From: Bryum argenteum
Lineage: Eukaryota > Streptophyta > Bryopsida > Bryales > Bryaceae
Length of the DNA stretch: 64,000 bases
Assembly: GCA_037043015.1 (NCBI GenBank)
Contig: CM073329.1
Location: forward strand, 8,262,648 to 8,326,647
Reading direction: 5' to 3'
In this document: positions 23,255-35,698 of the stretch, piece by piece
Layout: each line of letters opens with the position of its first letter
How positions within the stretch are numbered: position 1 is the first letter of the stretch
Notes under the pieces: model-generated
The model's input: only the letters and a program-made list of their open reading frames with translations
Database searches by the model: none
Told to the model about the DNA's origin: nothing
Translations under genes and position numbers: made by a program

Positions 23255-25628
23255 ATGGCGCTGCTATCTTCCATCGCTTCTGCCGCCACTCATCGCGTAG
23301 CAGTGACGCCATGCATTTCGCGGCCATGGAGGCATTGCAATCCTGGCTCATGTGCCGCGCCAGGGGTAATTCGAACTTCTGAGAAAAGCTTCGCAGGAAT
23401 TTGCAGAGTGCTGAACATCGATAATGAACCAATTACTCCTGAAGAGTTCGCCTTAGGACCGCCCGTCGAGATTGCTGGTCCCGCCGAACGACAGTTGTGG
23501 TTGCCAGGATCCACTCCGCCAGCTTACCTCGATGGAACGTAAGTCTCACTTGCTCGGTTGCAATGCGAGTCTTGGAGCTTATGTTTTATCATATTTGGCA
23601 CGAATTCGGGAATGTGAGGACCGTCCGGGTGCCGCATTATGGAATTGTGTGGAGTGGAGATTTCTTGATAATGTTGTACTGCATTGCTGCCATCGGAGCA
23701 ATTCTTTGGCCGCAGCAATCGTCCGCGCAATCTGCAGTGTAAATACCTCTTCATGTTAATTTCGCTTGTGAAGAGGATCTTACTTGCAGAATTTTCTCTC
23801 TTTTGAAACATGAGCATTTTCTCGAAATGTCGCCAGTTTGACTGATCTAGAATATTCGTCAATCAGCCTTTTTGTACCGATAGTGATAGTGTCGGAGTGC
23901 ATTTAGACGTTCGTAAACATTGCTTTGAACGCAGCAATTGTCCACGTGAATTCGGACAATTCACTTCGAATTTGCAGTGAATTGTCCGAAGTGAATTGTC
24001 CGCGTGAATTCGCAAATTCGAATTTGACAATTCATTTCGAATTTGCGAATTTACTTCGGACAATTCACTTCGAATTTGCAGCGGGAGTACCTATTTATGT
24101 TAAAATTGCTTGTGACGAGGATAGTACTTGAAATCGTCTCTCTTAGAAGTTGAGCTCAGCCAAGCAATCTCTGAATATTCTCCAGTCTGACTGATCCAGG
24201 ATTATCTGTCATATGGCCTTTTAGTACTGATCAGCGGTATTTTGGTTTCATGACTTTGTTCTTCTCATATATGTACGAATAACGCTACAGATCGTACAAA
24301 GCAGTATTGAGCTGGGACGTGGTTGTTCCATGTTCCGGTGTGCAGTTAAAGAGAGTCGTCACAAGCTGTATTATCGATCTTTGAATGATTTGTACGCAGA
24401 TTGGCAGGTGATTTTGGATTTGATCCTCTAGGGCTCGGACAAGAGCCTCAGGACCTTCGATGGTACGTGCAGGCTGAGCTTGTGCACGCTCGCTTTGCTA
24501 TGGCGGGTGTCGCTGGGATCCTCTTTACTGATGTATGCTCCGCTCCCAAACTTAATTCCTGAGAATAGAAGTTAAACTCTTTCGACTGATGCCTCTTGTG
24601 CTGAGAATTTATCTGACAATTGAGATCGGCCTAAGCACCTAGGTCCTTGTAGAAGCAACTTTTTGAGGCATTCAATGAGCTGTTCCGAAGAAGGGCGTCA
24701 GTCTTTGAGTTGGTTGTTGAATCGGAAGTATTCATTACTTCACCTCAGATCCCCTCATTGTCTTGGTTTACAGCTTCTGCGCGCTACTGGAAGGACAGAT
24801 GTGCCGTTGTGGTACGAAGCGGGTGCACACAAGTTTGAATTTGCAGACACGAAGACACTTTTTGTAGTACAGCTTATCTTGATGGGGTAAGTTCCCTCCT
24901 CTTTGCGAGGTTTTTGGCTTTCAAATTTGAAGCGAACAAAATTCTCAGAATAAGACGAAGGTCAAAACTGGTTGCATCCACTGACAACTTGTGAAATGCT
25001 CGCTTACCTCGAGCTTATGTTACATGGTACCTTAAGTGTTTGGAGTTGTCTTTCAGATTTGTGGAGACGAAAAGATGGATGGACTTCGTTGAGCCTGGCT
25101 CTCAAGCAGCAGAAGACTCCTTCTTCGGGTTGGAGGCTGCCTTTAAAGGTTTAGACAATGGGTGAGTATGCTTAGGGATACAGTTAAACCCTTACTTGCT
25201 ATTCATACGAATGAACCTCCTCTGGAACGGTGATGCATGCTTGGTCTTTTATAAGGTCACACGGTACTGATATTCTTTCCTACAGGTACCCTGGCGGTCC
25301 ACTTTTCAATCCACTGGGCTTTTCAAGTGATAGAAGAAAACAACAACCGATGCGAGTGAAAGAGATCAAGAATGGTGAGCAAATTTCCTTGTTGACTGCC
25401 TCTAAGAGTGTCTTAAGGTCTTGTCTCAGAAGCCCTCGTCTGTTTCTCCGGAGTAACTGTTGCTGACTCTCCCTTTGTTTCTGCTGTGTAGGGCGGCTTG
25501 CTATGGTGGCGATGGTGGGATTTATAGTACAGGCGGCTGTTACAAAAACCGGCCCCATTGAAAACCTTATGACTCATCTCTCTGACCCGTATCACACAAC
25601 AATCATTCAGACGATAGCAAATCATTGA
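23255..25628 (+). CDS. LHCA5: Photosystem I light-harvesting protein, Lhca5-like
   Basis: Chlorophyll a/b-binding protein of the PSI antenna in the thylakoid membrane. In Arabidopsis, Lhca5 is a minor LHCI subunit that helps link PSI to the NDH complex. Six exons join in frame: 23255-23538, 24400-24532, 24774-24886, 25057-25161, 25286-25374, 25492-25628, giving 286 residues including the transit peptide. Membrane helix B carries the chlorophyll-ligand motif [15 protein letters not shown]. Helix C spans [20 protein letters not shown]. Helix A has [35 protein letters not shown] is the typical LHC entry motif. The C-terminus ([17 protein letters not shown]) fits Lhca5 better than Lhca2/6 from memory, so the subfamily is less certain than the family. 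Intron 1 holds an odd palindromic repeat. Confidence 0.9.
23690..24240. repeat. Duplicated, palindrome-rich segment in LHCA5 intron 1
   Basis: The intron contains a diverged direct duplication. The first unit is about 23690-23890 (GCCGCAGCAATCGTCCGCG... CAGTTTGACTGATC...) and the second about 23930-24240 (CGCAGCAATTGTCCACG... CAGTCTGACTGATCC...). Within the second, 23935-24082 is packed with inverted repeats of TGAATTGTCCGAAGTGAATT and CGAATTTGCAG-type words. It could form long foldbacks in RNA or DNA. Confidence 0.75.
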
Positions 25629-28454
25629 TAGCAGTAGATTTATGAATTGATCTTCATAGTTGTATGCAGGTGCTGTAGAGTCCTCCGAAAGCAAGTGTAG
25701 ACAATGCTCTGCATCTTCTCATCTTTTCATCGGGTCTTGTTTTATTAATTCTTTTATATAAGCCTCCACAGCAAAGCCGAGGTGACGACCTTTCAAAAAG
25801 TTACTGTAATACTGGTCATGTAGTCATAGAAAGAACAAGTTTTATCTCCCACAAATTTTATGAGTTTGAAAATTGGAAACATCCAAGGAGAGAGGTTACA
25901 CTTAATGTTCTGTTAAGAGTTGCCAAGCACTTTTTGTCTTTGTAACATGGCCAACAATCTCTTGCACCTCTAATCTTGCACCTCTGTTGACAAGGTCTAT
26001 GAATCTTGTGAGCATGTTACAGTTTGTGAAAACACAAGGGTACATTTAGCAGTGCTTAGACGAATGTAGGGAGTGCCCCCCTACAACTGGATGTTGCCAA
26101 AAAACTCATGGAGGTCCTTCCAAATGAGTATGGGTGGATGTACAAGAATCACTGCACATCCCTATGACAGAGAATTGTTTTGCATCCAATCGTGTCGAAT
26201 TTATCTATTGAGTTCACATATGTTGCACAAGATCAAAGCAAGTGACGAGCCTCACTTGATTAGTTTTTGTAAGTTTGCAAAGATAGAGTTTACCCCTTAC
26301 AATTTTTAATGCCGCGTTCAAAATAATCTTTAAATCTTGTTCCTAGTTTAAGTTGCTATACAAAAACATCTAAGAGTCGTTCAATGTTGCCTCCAAAACA
26401 ATCCCCAATACAAATCAAACTAAATATCGAATTTAATGTTGAATATAGCTTACTGTTATGTTTTGTTTGTTTTCAAGTTCTTACACCTTTACAATTAGTG
26501 TTGTATTAAAAGCCATGCCTCGTGGCAACCCCATCCCAAGAACATATCTCACCTCAAGCATACAAAAACAAAGAAATCAAAGAGTGTCTCAAACTTTGAA
26601 ACAAACACGCAAGTTTGCATAACAATTGCCTTCAATTCAAGTATATAGCCGCCACGAACTTCCTCTTTGGACTCAATATAGGGCGTGGAGAATGTTTTGT
26701 TCGCTTCTCTTTTATGAGCCCCTACTTTAAGAGCAAAGACTAGCTTCACTGACTTGTCTTGGTGACCTTCATTGACTTCACGAAACATTGAGTTTTCCCC
26801 ACTTTGGAGTCATATTCTTAAAAATATTTGTGTTAAGCTCTTGTGAATACGACTGTCTAGATGCATGCTTATCTTTACTAATTTTTTGTGAAATTAATCA
26901 ACGCGGTCCTAATTGTAGTTTCTAGTTTGGTTGCAGGAGGAAGTTGCTCAAATGCAAGACTCTAAAAATTGGACAATTAATTGATTAATCGTTGTATAAA
27001 TATGGTAACATGACGATTAGTAGCATCGATAGTTATTCCTCCGGCAAACACCTGAATAACGCAGCTTGTAGGAAGAAGAACATGAACAAGTGGAACACTA
27101 ATAGTCATTGGGTTTACAAATAAAGTGGTAAGAGTAAGTGAAAGTGCAACACTACATTTCAATATTAGTGTACTGGAGAGATCACAAAGTTAGATTGTTC
27201 TAACTTTCAATTCTCTTGAACTTAGCAACAAGCTACAACAATAATACACTAGCATTTGTGTCCTTTTACATCCGGCTATTGCGAACTCTAGAAGAAGGAA
27301 GAAGAAGAGACCCCTATGGATTGGCGTGAATATAGTGTCGGTTTGACCTACCCTTGATGATATGCCCACAGGACACAACAACAATGGTATAAGACAACAA
27401 CTCCACATAAAGTTAAACTCCTAAATTTTTACAAAATCCCAATAAAAATTTGGGTAGACTACTTAAATCATCGATATCCTAGATATAGGAACTCACTTAT
27501 CTTGATGTCCATATCTTATAGATACCGAAATCTATGTCGAACGTAGATAAGACAGCACCAACAACGGAGACATCACAGGAATGGAAGTCACCTTCGCATG
27601 CCCAAAGCACAAGAAATGGTGTTTCAATGCAAATCCGCGCTCCATCGATCCTACCCAACCAGCCAGCCTGCCAGATTGCTCTTCCACAGTAAGTTACTCA
27701 ATTTGTAGCCAATGAAACTTTTCGTATTCACCTCTGATTGTTGCTCGACAATTTGAATCATCGGCTTTCGGAAAAAGCAAAATAGAAACCATCTCTTCTG
27801 TTCTTTTCAGTCACAAGCTGATTATTGCTCTCGCAGCTAACTGGGCTGTCCGCATTGGATGGGGCACTGATCGAAGGAGCTTAGAGCTGATCAGCTTGCA
27901 TTGGGGTTAGCTCTTGATATGAATGATTTGGAGCAGGGTGATTCCAGTATTTGGACTGAACGAGTGCTTGCTGATTCCCTTTGGTATTGAAAGATGGCGT
28001 CAGATTTTGAGGTCTTGCGAGAATGGTTATTTTCGTGCTCCTTCATTATTGATTGATGAAGCTTTTGGCAATTATCGTGCCACAGAATTGATTTCATTTG
28101 TGGGTTTAGGTTTTTGAGTGTGATTGGATTAATCCAGTTCGGTTCTTATTGATCGATTTGGGACCACAAGCAGTAGGTAGGTTTCATAGGTTGGACTCTT
28201 CCACGATCATACTATTTGAGTGTTGACTTTAAGGTCACATTGACGTTAGGGTCTCTGACTATTCGTGGCTGAGCTTTTCAATGTGTATTGTTTGGACTTT
28301 GTATTCGATGCACCGTTTAATTGATAGTTGGACTTTGCATTCGATGTATCGTTTATTGACGATGATTGTTTTCTGGGCATTTTTAGGGTTATCCAAGATG
28401 TTATGAGTTCTAATATGGGAGCTGCTGTAGCGCCCTAGAACGTTTGCCAGAAGA
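25629..28454. other. Intergenic; probable 5' leader of RING-CH gene near its end
   Basis: No protein-coding gene is supported. A GC-richer stretch at about 27560-27690 ends CCACAG|TAAGTTAC, and another exon-like end TCGCAG|CTAACTGG lies at about 27836, so a spliced 5' untranslated leader of the next gene may lie here. At 27325-27395 the words GGCGTGAATATAGTGTC and CAGGACACAAC weakly resemble the shared SINE tail. Confidence 0.45.
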
Positions 28455-30159
28455 ATGTCATCAAGAGGAGAGGACGATGATACAGCAGATGTATCTCGAG
28501 ATACGGAGCCTCTTTTACCACCAGTGGAGGATAAGATTGAAAGCAGACCGTCGTCACCTCCTCACTCAACGTCCCCCCTCGAGGATGTCCTCCTCATTCG
28601 CATTCATAAAGACGGAGCCTCTGAAGATGGCGAAATTGACCAGCTCATGTTGGAGCCTCCCCAGTGCCGCATATGCCTTGACAATGAAGGTGCTAGTTCC
28701 GCCATTTCTCTCCGTGTTTTAGACCTTCACTTATTCTTCACCTCACAATGTTGCATGGCTTTCTTATGCAATCATTCGATTGTAGACCATTTTCAAAGCA
28801 AGAACAGAAAATCCCATTATTCCTAACTTGCTGAGATAGCGATAAGCTGAAAGAGAGATCGTACTTACTCTTGACTATCATTAAGAGGTTCGTGTCCGTG
28901 ACAGACGGGTTATAGTTTTAATGTACGCATTATGAATATTTCAGATGATGCATATTGTAGCTGATTTCTGGATTTCCTTACTCGTAGTGCAAGGTTTAGG
29001 GTTTAGGGTAGCGAGAACAGAAAAGGTTCGTTTTCATTCAGTGGTCAGCGATGATGGCTACACCCGAATTGAAGGCCAGCAAAGTTTATCAAGAGCGATG
29101 AGTTTTTGCTAGACGGGTTGTAGTTTTAGTGTAAGCACTAGGGAATGTGACCTGTATAAGTGGTCTTTTTGTGCAGGTGATGAAGAGCTGATTTCTCCAT
29201 GTCGCTGCAAAGGGACGCAAAAGTACGTCCATAGATCTTGCCTCGACAATTGGAGAGCTGTGAAGGTAATTTTCCCGTGCTCTTTGTATTCATGGTAGAG
29301 GATTCTTTACAGTGTTTACAGTCGTAGAACTCACTAGCTGGGGCGTGGGTGAGTGGGCGCAGGAGGGCTTTGCATTTGCTCATTGTACAGAATGTAGGAC
29401 TCTGTTTCATCTTCGGGCTAACATGCCTGCGGATCGCTGGTGGCTTCGACTCAAATTCAAGCTTCTTGTTGTCAGAGATCATCTATTGCTATTTATTGTT
29501 GTTCAGCTGGTCAGCAAACCTCTCCACACTCCGTTCGTCTACTCTTTCAGTACTCGGAAAATAAGATAGTGTTGCATGCAAGGTCTTTTTGATCTAGAGT
29601 GTTTTCAGTCATTCACATGCTCGCTGTTGCTTGTGAGACAGGTGGTTGCATTGATGGCCATGCTTGTGTACGCGGTCTATGGGGAAGAACTACGAGAAAT
29701 GTTTGGATACGAACAATACTCCTACAGCTTCTACACTTTAGCAAGTAATGCCTCAACGTTCAATTTTTAATGGAGTGCAACCATCATCAGTCATGAGATT
29801 TTAACGGGGAATGTGTCCTTTTTTCTTGCAGTTGTTGTGAGTGTATTGGTGGGTTTGTTATACGGTTTCTTCATTGCAATTATATGCGGGCAGAGAATAA
29901 GTAATCGGCATCATCATGTTCTTGCCAAGCAGGAACTCACGAAGGTATTCAGTCGTTTACTTTTTTCACGTTTTGAATATCCCTTTGAAGATTATTGAAT
30001 GATACACAGATCAACTGTTTGCCATTGTGGTTCTTGCAGGAGTACGTCATTGAAAATTTACTCGATGGCGAGGAAGCGCCTCCATTGGACAGGGCACATC
30101 TCAGGGAATTGCAAATGCTAGGGCTCTTTCATGACAAGGACGAGTTTCCTGACTCATAA
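28455..30159 (+). CDS. RING-CH (RINGv) membrane E3 ubiquitin ligase
   Basis: Predicted membrane-bound E3 ligase of the RINGv/MARCH-like class, accepting ubiquitin from an E2 through a C4HC3 zinc finger. Six exons join in frame: 28455-28689, 29177-29265, 29363-29509, 29642-29744, 29832-29944, 30040-30159, giving 268 residues. The finger (residues about 70-125) shows CRIC, CRCKGTQKYVHRSCLDNW and HCTECRTLFHLR in order. Two hydrophobic segments follow: DHLLLFIVVQLVVALMAMLV (about 145-165) and IVVSVLVGLLYGFFIAII (about 190-208). The tail retains HHVLAKQELTKEYVIENL. The N-terminal ~65 residues are acidic and Ser/Pro-rich. I recall close plant homologues annotated only as RING/FYVE/PHD proteins. Substrate and membrane are not indicated by the sequence. 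Intron 1 has a TTTAGGG-type doublet. Confidence 0.93.
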
Positions 30160-31239
30160 TTCAGAGAATGGAATTGCTGGCTTCATCAGCTTGAGCACCA
30201 GTAGTTTTCTGTTTATAAAATTCTGTACAGATTTTTCAGGATCATTGCCAAGCAGTGAGTACATACCCTTAAAATGGGCACTTTAAGTTAGAACCTTGTG
30301 CTCCTGCAATGCCAGTGCTATTCGTGTGCAAGTGAGCAGTGTCTGATCAAACAGACTGCTTCTCAAAGTAGCTTGAGCAGACTTCGAAGCTCATCATTCA
30401 GATGGTGGAGAATCGTACCAATTGTTGTATTCCACCTATTTGATAGTAGAATAAAGCTCATTCTTCTCAGACCAAATTGGTCAGTCGTCGGTGCGTGCTT
30501 TTACTGCAAATTTTACCGAGGATGTGAGATATTTAACGTTTGTTCCCTCGTGTGATCGATATTTAATGCGACAGCGCGAGGTTTCTGTTCTTAAAGCGAT
30601 TCTAGAAAGAACAGGTGCGAAGCTGCTACATCAAACCAGGGTTTTGTGTTCAAGGTTTTAGGGGTTGAGCGTTAGAAAATCAGCTGTGATAAGCATTGTT
30701 GAATAAAGAGAATTTGGTTTTCTCTGCAAGGTAACCTAAAATTGTTGATGCAGCTGCTGTATAGGTGCCATTTTTGGAGCCTCATGAATCGATTGGATGA
30801 ATAGCTACAACCTCTTTGAATTGTTCATGTTCGTGTGAAGAGTCACCTACCTCTTCGTCTACCCATGCGAGTAAGCAAAGAGAGAGTAGTGAGTATCCAT
30901 AGCTGGCTTGCTTTGAGTTACATACTACATGACATTCTTGAGGAGCTGACTGTGGAGATTGAGCCAATAGAAGATCCGATCTGAAGCTCGTGCTGAAACG
31001 GGTTTGCTTCTATCATCTATTCGTCGAGTCATTAATTATGCAAGTGGGCTCAGTTCGCATGCTCTAAGTTGCTTCTATACGAGCCAGACTGTTATCGTTT
31101 AAGTGCGACAATGGTATACTACTTTAGATTGTTACATGCGAAGTTTTGAGTCAGCTATAGAACATTGTATTCTGTTCAATTGGCAGGCCAGTTTGATGGA
31201 GGCACTTGCTTCGAGTCAGCGAGACGAAGAGCTGGGGCT

Positions 31240-31990
31240 CATTCGACAGGGATTGCTTGCCTGCTAATGGAGTGACTCGCTCGAAAAGTAAGCCAGTGCT
31301 TCAATACTTCCTTCCTCTCTGCTACACTAGAAAGGGCACGACTCTAAACTGCCATATACGAAGTTGTTTTGCTCATTGCTTCGTAAGTGACCCAGATGTT
31401 TAATTTATACGTGCTCCAAATTCTCTCTAGATTGCTATCAAATCAGTCTGAATATTGACCACCCAGTTGAAGAAGAAAACGTCTTGATCGTTACAGTGTC
31501 GTGCTACAATAGAGATAATGTAAACTGTATATTGCGTTAAAATATTATGAAGTTTTGAGTGATCTGCTCGATTAGTGCCCCAGTTCTTCAACACTTTCTT
31601 GCTCCAGAATGGGTACCACTCTACTGCTCGGAAGTTTCATAAGTGAGGCAGATCGTTTACATTTTCGTGCTTCTTTGTTTGCCACTCCTGCTTGCACGAA
31701 GTGTGAAAATAGACAACCCAGCTGAAGGAGGCGCTGTAAAGAAAGAAAGCGTCTTTCAACAGTGAGGCAATAGAGATAGTCTAAACTCTATATCACGTTC
31801 TATGATACGAATTTTTTGAATGAATCGCTCGTGATCCAGGTCGTCCTGCTCCAGATTTCTTTCTGCTACAGTAGAATGAGTACCACTCTATGATTTCCAC
31901 TCTTTAGTGCTACCCACAAAGTCTGAAAACTGATAACCCAGCTGAAAAAGAGGTCGTCTTGATCGTTTCGAGCTATGATATATTCGATGT
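31240..31990. repeat. Three diverged tandem units, ~200-310 bp
   Basis: Three successive units share, in order, CTGCTCGA or CGCTCG, a CTTTCTTGCTCCAGA-type block, GGGTACCACTCTA, then CCCAGCTGAA and TCTTGATCGTTTC-type words. Approximate units are 31240-31555, 31556-31810 and 31811-31990. They lie directly upstream of the coiled-coil gene's start codon and may be leader or promoter. The part at 30160-31239 holds 3' flank of the RING-CH gene without a gene. Confidence 0.65.
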
Positions 31991-32045
31991 GCAGGTCAAT
32001 CAAAGGAGGGCGCCTGCAGGAAGGAGAGTGTAAAAGAGTTCCAAA

Positions 32046-34566
32046 ATGACAAGCAACGATCCAGCAGCGCAAGACACGAAGCCACTGATGTGGGACCTGC
32101 GCAGCAAAGTGGGGGAATGGGATCCCAAGTGCACAAACGCAGGGCCATGTCGAGTGGCGAGCTGCGGGACGCGGCCAGTGCAGTCGGCGCTCACATTCGA
32201 CCTCTCCCTGCGACTAGGCACATGGGACTCGGACCTGGCGGACCCGTGCCCGCAGCTGGCGGGGGAGTGCGGCGGCACTTGGGTGGCGTCGGGCCAGAAA
32301 GGTGGCCCTGTAGGACGAGGCCCCATCTTCACCCTGGACTTGGCCCCCTGTGATGACCCTGGCTCCCCTCCCTCCCCTACCTCCCCCCGCGTTCGCATCG
32401 TCCCTAGTGTTTCTAAGAAGCTTGTCTTGGCTTATCGCGATAAGGAGTCTCTCTTGGAGGAGATTATTGATCTTAAGCGCGCTGTTCAAGACCAGCAGGA
32501 TCATATTCGTCACCATAAGATCCAAGCTTCCATCATCGAGTCCGAGAACAGGTGCGAAATCTACTCTCCCACTCGAATCAGACTTTACATGTCTTGGTTA
32601 TTGGAGGCAGAGAGAATTCTTATAAGACGAATTTGAGTCCTTAACGCTTCACGACTGCTTTGATTCCTTCGGTTTGTATCTTTTACATAAGGTGGGGAGT
32701 GCATTGAAGCATGCTTTGTAGCTGGAAACTTGGAGTATGTGAGGTGATATTGCTCAATTATAGCTATGAAGGGCTGAGTATTTTTGAGCTATCATGCAAC
32801 TATAGCGGTGACATTCACTGCATTGCCTGAAACCAGTCATAGACTCCATGTGCATATGCGTTGCATCTTTCTTTCAGAAAATAAAAAGAGTAGGCAAAAA
32901 ATATTGAAATGCAGGAATCTTTCTCGACTCTCCTTTGTATCGGTACCACATGAATCGATTCATTCTTTTTACCGACTCTGCTCTTTCATGACGAGTATGG
33001 ATGCCTTTGTCGACGAAACTTCTCATCTTTTGCACGATTTTATAGGACTTTTAGAAGTTAATATTGGTAACACAATGTAGCGTACTTAACATAGATGGAT
33101 CTTCAGTGATACCTACTCTTTAGAAGCGTACAAAGGGTTTGGTATCAAGTGTCACATGAGTTGCTTCAATCTTGATGAATGTGTTTACCGACTCTGCTCT
33201 TCAATGAAGACTATGGATGGTCTTCGTTGTCGGTGAACATAGTCACCTTTATAGCTCTCAGTATGGGAAACACAGGGTAGCATTCTCCTCTTGAGTGATG
33301 GCTACTCTTTAGAAGCATCAATGAACGAGGCTTATCAGGAGAATGCTAATGCATCAATCGAGCTTCTTGCTGCAAGTCATTTCGCAATTCTGGATATGGG
33401 GCATGTCCTCGTCGGTGGTAATAGACAGTTCTATGTGGATGTTATTGAGCTCTGGAGTCCTGGTTCTATTTCAGGAAGATGCTGAGGGACATCGAAGACA
33501 TGGAGAAGCCCAATTGTCAGTCCAAGTCTTCAAATCCACGAGGGACAGTGAAACTACGTGCCAAAATTCAAGGCAGGTTTTTCCTTCTCTCCCTGAAATT
33601 GACTGTAGTCTAACCTTCAAACCCCATAGTCATTCAACTACTAGATTGTATAGACTGATTAGATACTACAGAATGATGTCAGTGCAGCTTTGAAGAACAA
33701 AATCGGGACACTGCAAACGAAAGCTGAGTCACAAAGCGACGAAATCAACCGGCTCCGAACTGATGCTCGCGTCTCACATACCAAAGTACGTCCTCTCGAA
33801 CCAGACACACTTCGCTAGTGAACCAAATCATGTCAATTTCTCTATATTGAGCTCGTCTATATATGACAGTGGTTCTCATATGTTGATGCTTTTTTGCCTC
33901 ATCTTACTGGAGTTGTTGTTTCCTCGCAGGAAGTGGAGTTTGAGCGAGATGTGTTTGCAGGTGAAATTGCGAGACTGACTCTCCTCGTGAAGCGTTTGAA
34001 GCAACTCTGCAATCACGCTGCAAGCTTAGAGAACAGGGATGAGATTGGGGCCATGATGGAGCAAGCCAAGAAACTGGAAGCAAAAAACAAGGAACTGGAA
34101 GAAGAAGAGGAGGTATGCAAACAAATCTTCCCATTCCAACTAATCTCCTTCTTTCTATTTCTTTGTACTCCCAACTGAAAATGACATTATATTGAGTGAA
34201 AGTTCGTTTTCTCAATAAACAAACTCATCTTACAGGGGGAAAAGATATTTGCAATTTGTTCAATATTTCATTTTGGTAGTTAAGAGTACTGTTAGGCAAA
34301 AAGAATGTTCATCTTTCTTTTATGTTGCTCAGAGAGTGAAAAAGGAGATGGCGAAAACGGAGCACAATCTGAGAGTGAATCGGATCAAAGCTGGCGAGGA
34401 GATGATGGAGGCCCGAAACGCTGAGAAGAGATGTCGAGATTTGGAGCACAAGAACATCCGGATGGCCGCAGCAATCGAGAGGACGAAGAAGACTAACAAA
34501 CTTTTGGCAAAGAAGTTGAAGAAGACGGAGAAAGCCTTCAGAAAAGCCAAGGGCAGCTTTTTCTAG
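32046..34566 (+). CDS. Unknown coiled-coil protein
   Basis: No named family recognised. Five exons join in frame: 32046-32551, 33475-33576, 33683-33785, 33930-34112, 34333-34566, giving 375 residues. Residues 1-120 are Pro/Gly/Cys-rich, with DLRSKVGEWDPKC and, about 40 residues later, DLSLRLGTWDSDL, possibly an internal repeat. From about residue 125 the protein is heptad-rich coiled coil (DKESLLEEIIDLKRAVQDQQ; MMEQAKKLEAKNKELEEEEE). The C-terminus is very basic (KTNKLLAKKLKKTEKAFRKA). Exon 1 is GC-rich compared with the later exons. For exon 3 the acceptor at 33682 was chosen because it keeps the frame; a nearby AG at 33671 would not. Intron 1 has its own diverged direct repeat (about 32960-33110 against 33180-33310). 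A structural or microtubule role is conceivable, but nothing shows it. Confidence 0.72.
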
Positions 34567-34864
34567 ATAACACATTTTTCATTTTGGGAGACATTTTTTG
34601 TACAGTAATTACGTGGATGGTGCGGAAGCTGCACTTGGTAAGGATGTATTTTGATACTCAAGCTTGTTTTCAATGAAATGGGTTGGTTATTCATATCAAT
34701 AAGACCAAAGTCTTATGAGCACTTGTGTTGGAAAAGCACTTTGCTTGTGGGTATTTGCTTTTTTGGGCGGATATTATGCTTACTTCAATTATGAAATGGA
34801 TAACATTATTGGTGGTAGTGGCACAAGAACTCATATTTGAGGTTTCTTGATCATGGCACTAGTT

Positions 34865-35140
34865 GGTACTTACTCTTAACCCCAATTCCATTAAAATGGC
34901 ATTATTCTGGTAAAATGGCACACCTGAACTTTCTGAACTGTAGTTTAAAAACCATGTGATACAAAAAAATATGAAGGTGATATTATGGAAAATAAGCCAC
35001 AATGTATATAAAGGAGTGATATTATTATAAAAAATTGATATTACAGAATCCACCATTCCATGTGAGCACATATGTAGGATATGGTGTGACAAAATGGCAC
35101 ATGGCATAGTGCCATTCTAATGAAACTGAGGTTTCTTACC
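34865..35140. mobile_element. MITE of the AAAATGGCA family
   Basis: The left end reads CAATTCCATTAAAATGGCA and the right end, reversed, CAGTTTCATTAGAATGGCA. Several GGCAC words lie inside, and there is no coding. Related pieces occur at about 36780-36900, 37630-37815, 47438-47901, 49080-49240, 52370-52480 and 63310-63450. The copy at 47438 has an empty-site comparison. Confidence 0.7.
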
Positions 35141-35698
35141 CTTTTACTTTTTTGCAAGTACGGAACTTTTGACATGATTTTTGTCTCTCTTCATACTAGA
35201 TAGATTAGTCCAATATAAGTTTAAGATGAACATGACATTTGGATCCAAATCTGGTTAGTTCTTTTTGTGGTTCAATTAGATTGTTTGTGGATGCGTTTTA
35301 CTTATTGCAATGGAATTGGTTGTTGCGAAGGAATTTAGATGGCTTTGTGAACCTTGTCAACCTTCCAATCTTGTTCTTTGACTTTTTGAACGTTTGAGAT
35401 TTGGTTATGTTCTCAAACTGCTTCTCAATTTCGATAACTTATTATTCATTGCATAAATTCACAATATCTTATAACTCCTAATTTGTGAAGTTGAGTGCTC
35501 CATATTTGTCTAAAGAATCAATGTTGACCACTTCTTATTCTAGGCCCTTATCTCAAACCTCAACGTAAGCATTGCTTTATAGATTCCTCTTAATAGTAAT
35601 ATGTTAGACTTTAATTTTTCTGGTGTTGAAAAAAAAGTATCAAAAAATAAACTATATTTATTTAACTTTGTCAAACGACCTATTTGCTTGTTGTTAGT

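Noticed and set aside
31240-31990. CRISPR-like array
   Set aside because: Repeats are long, diverged and without uniform spacers, and the host is a plant.
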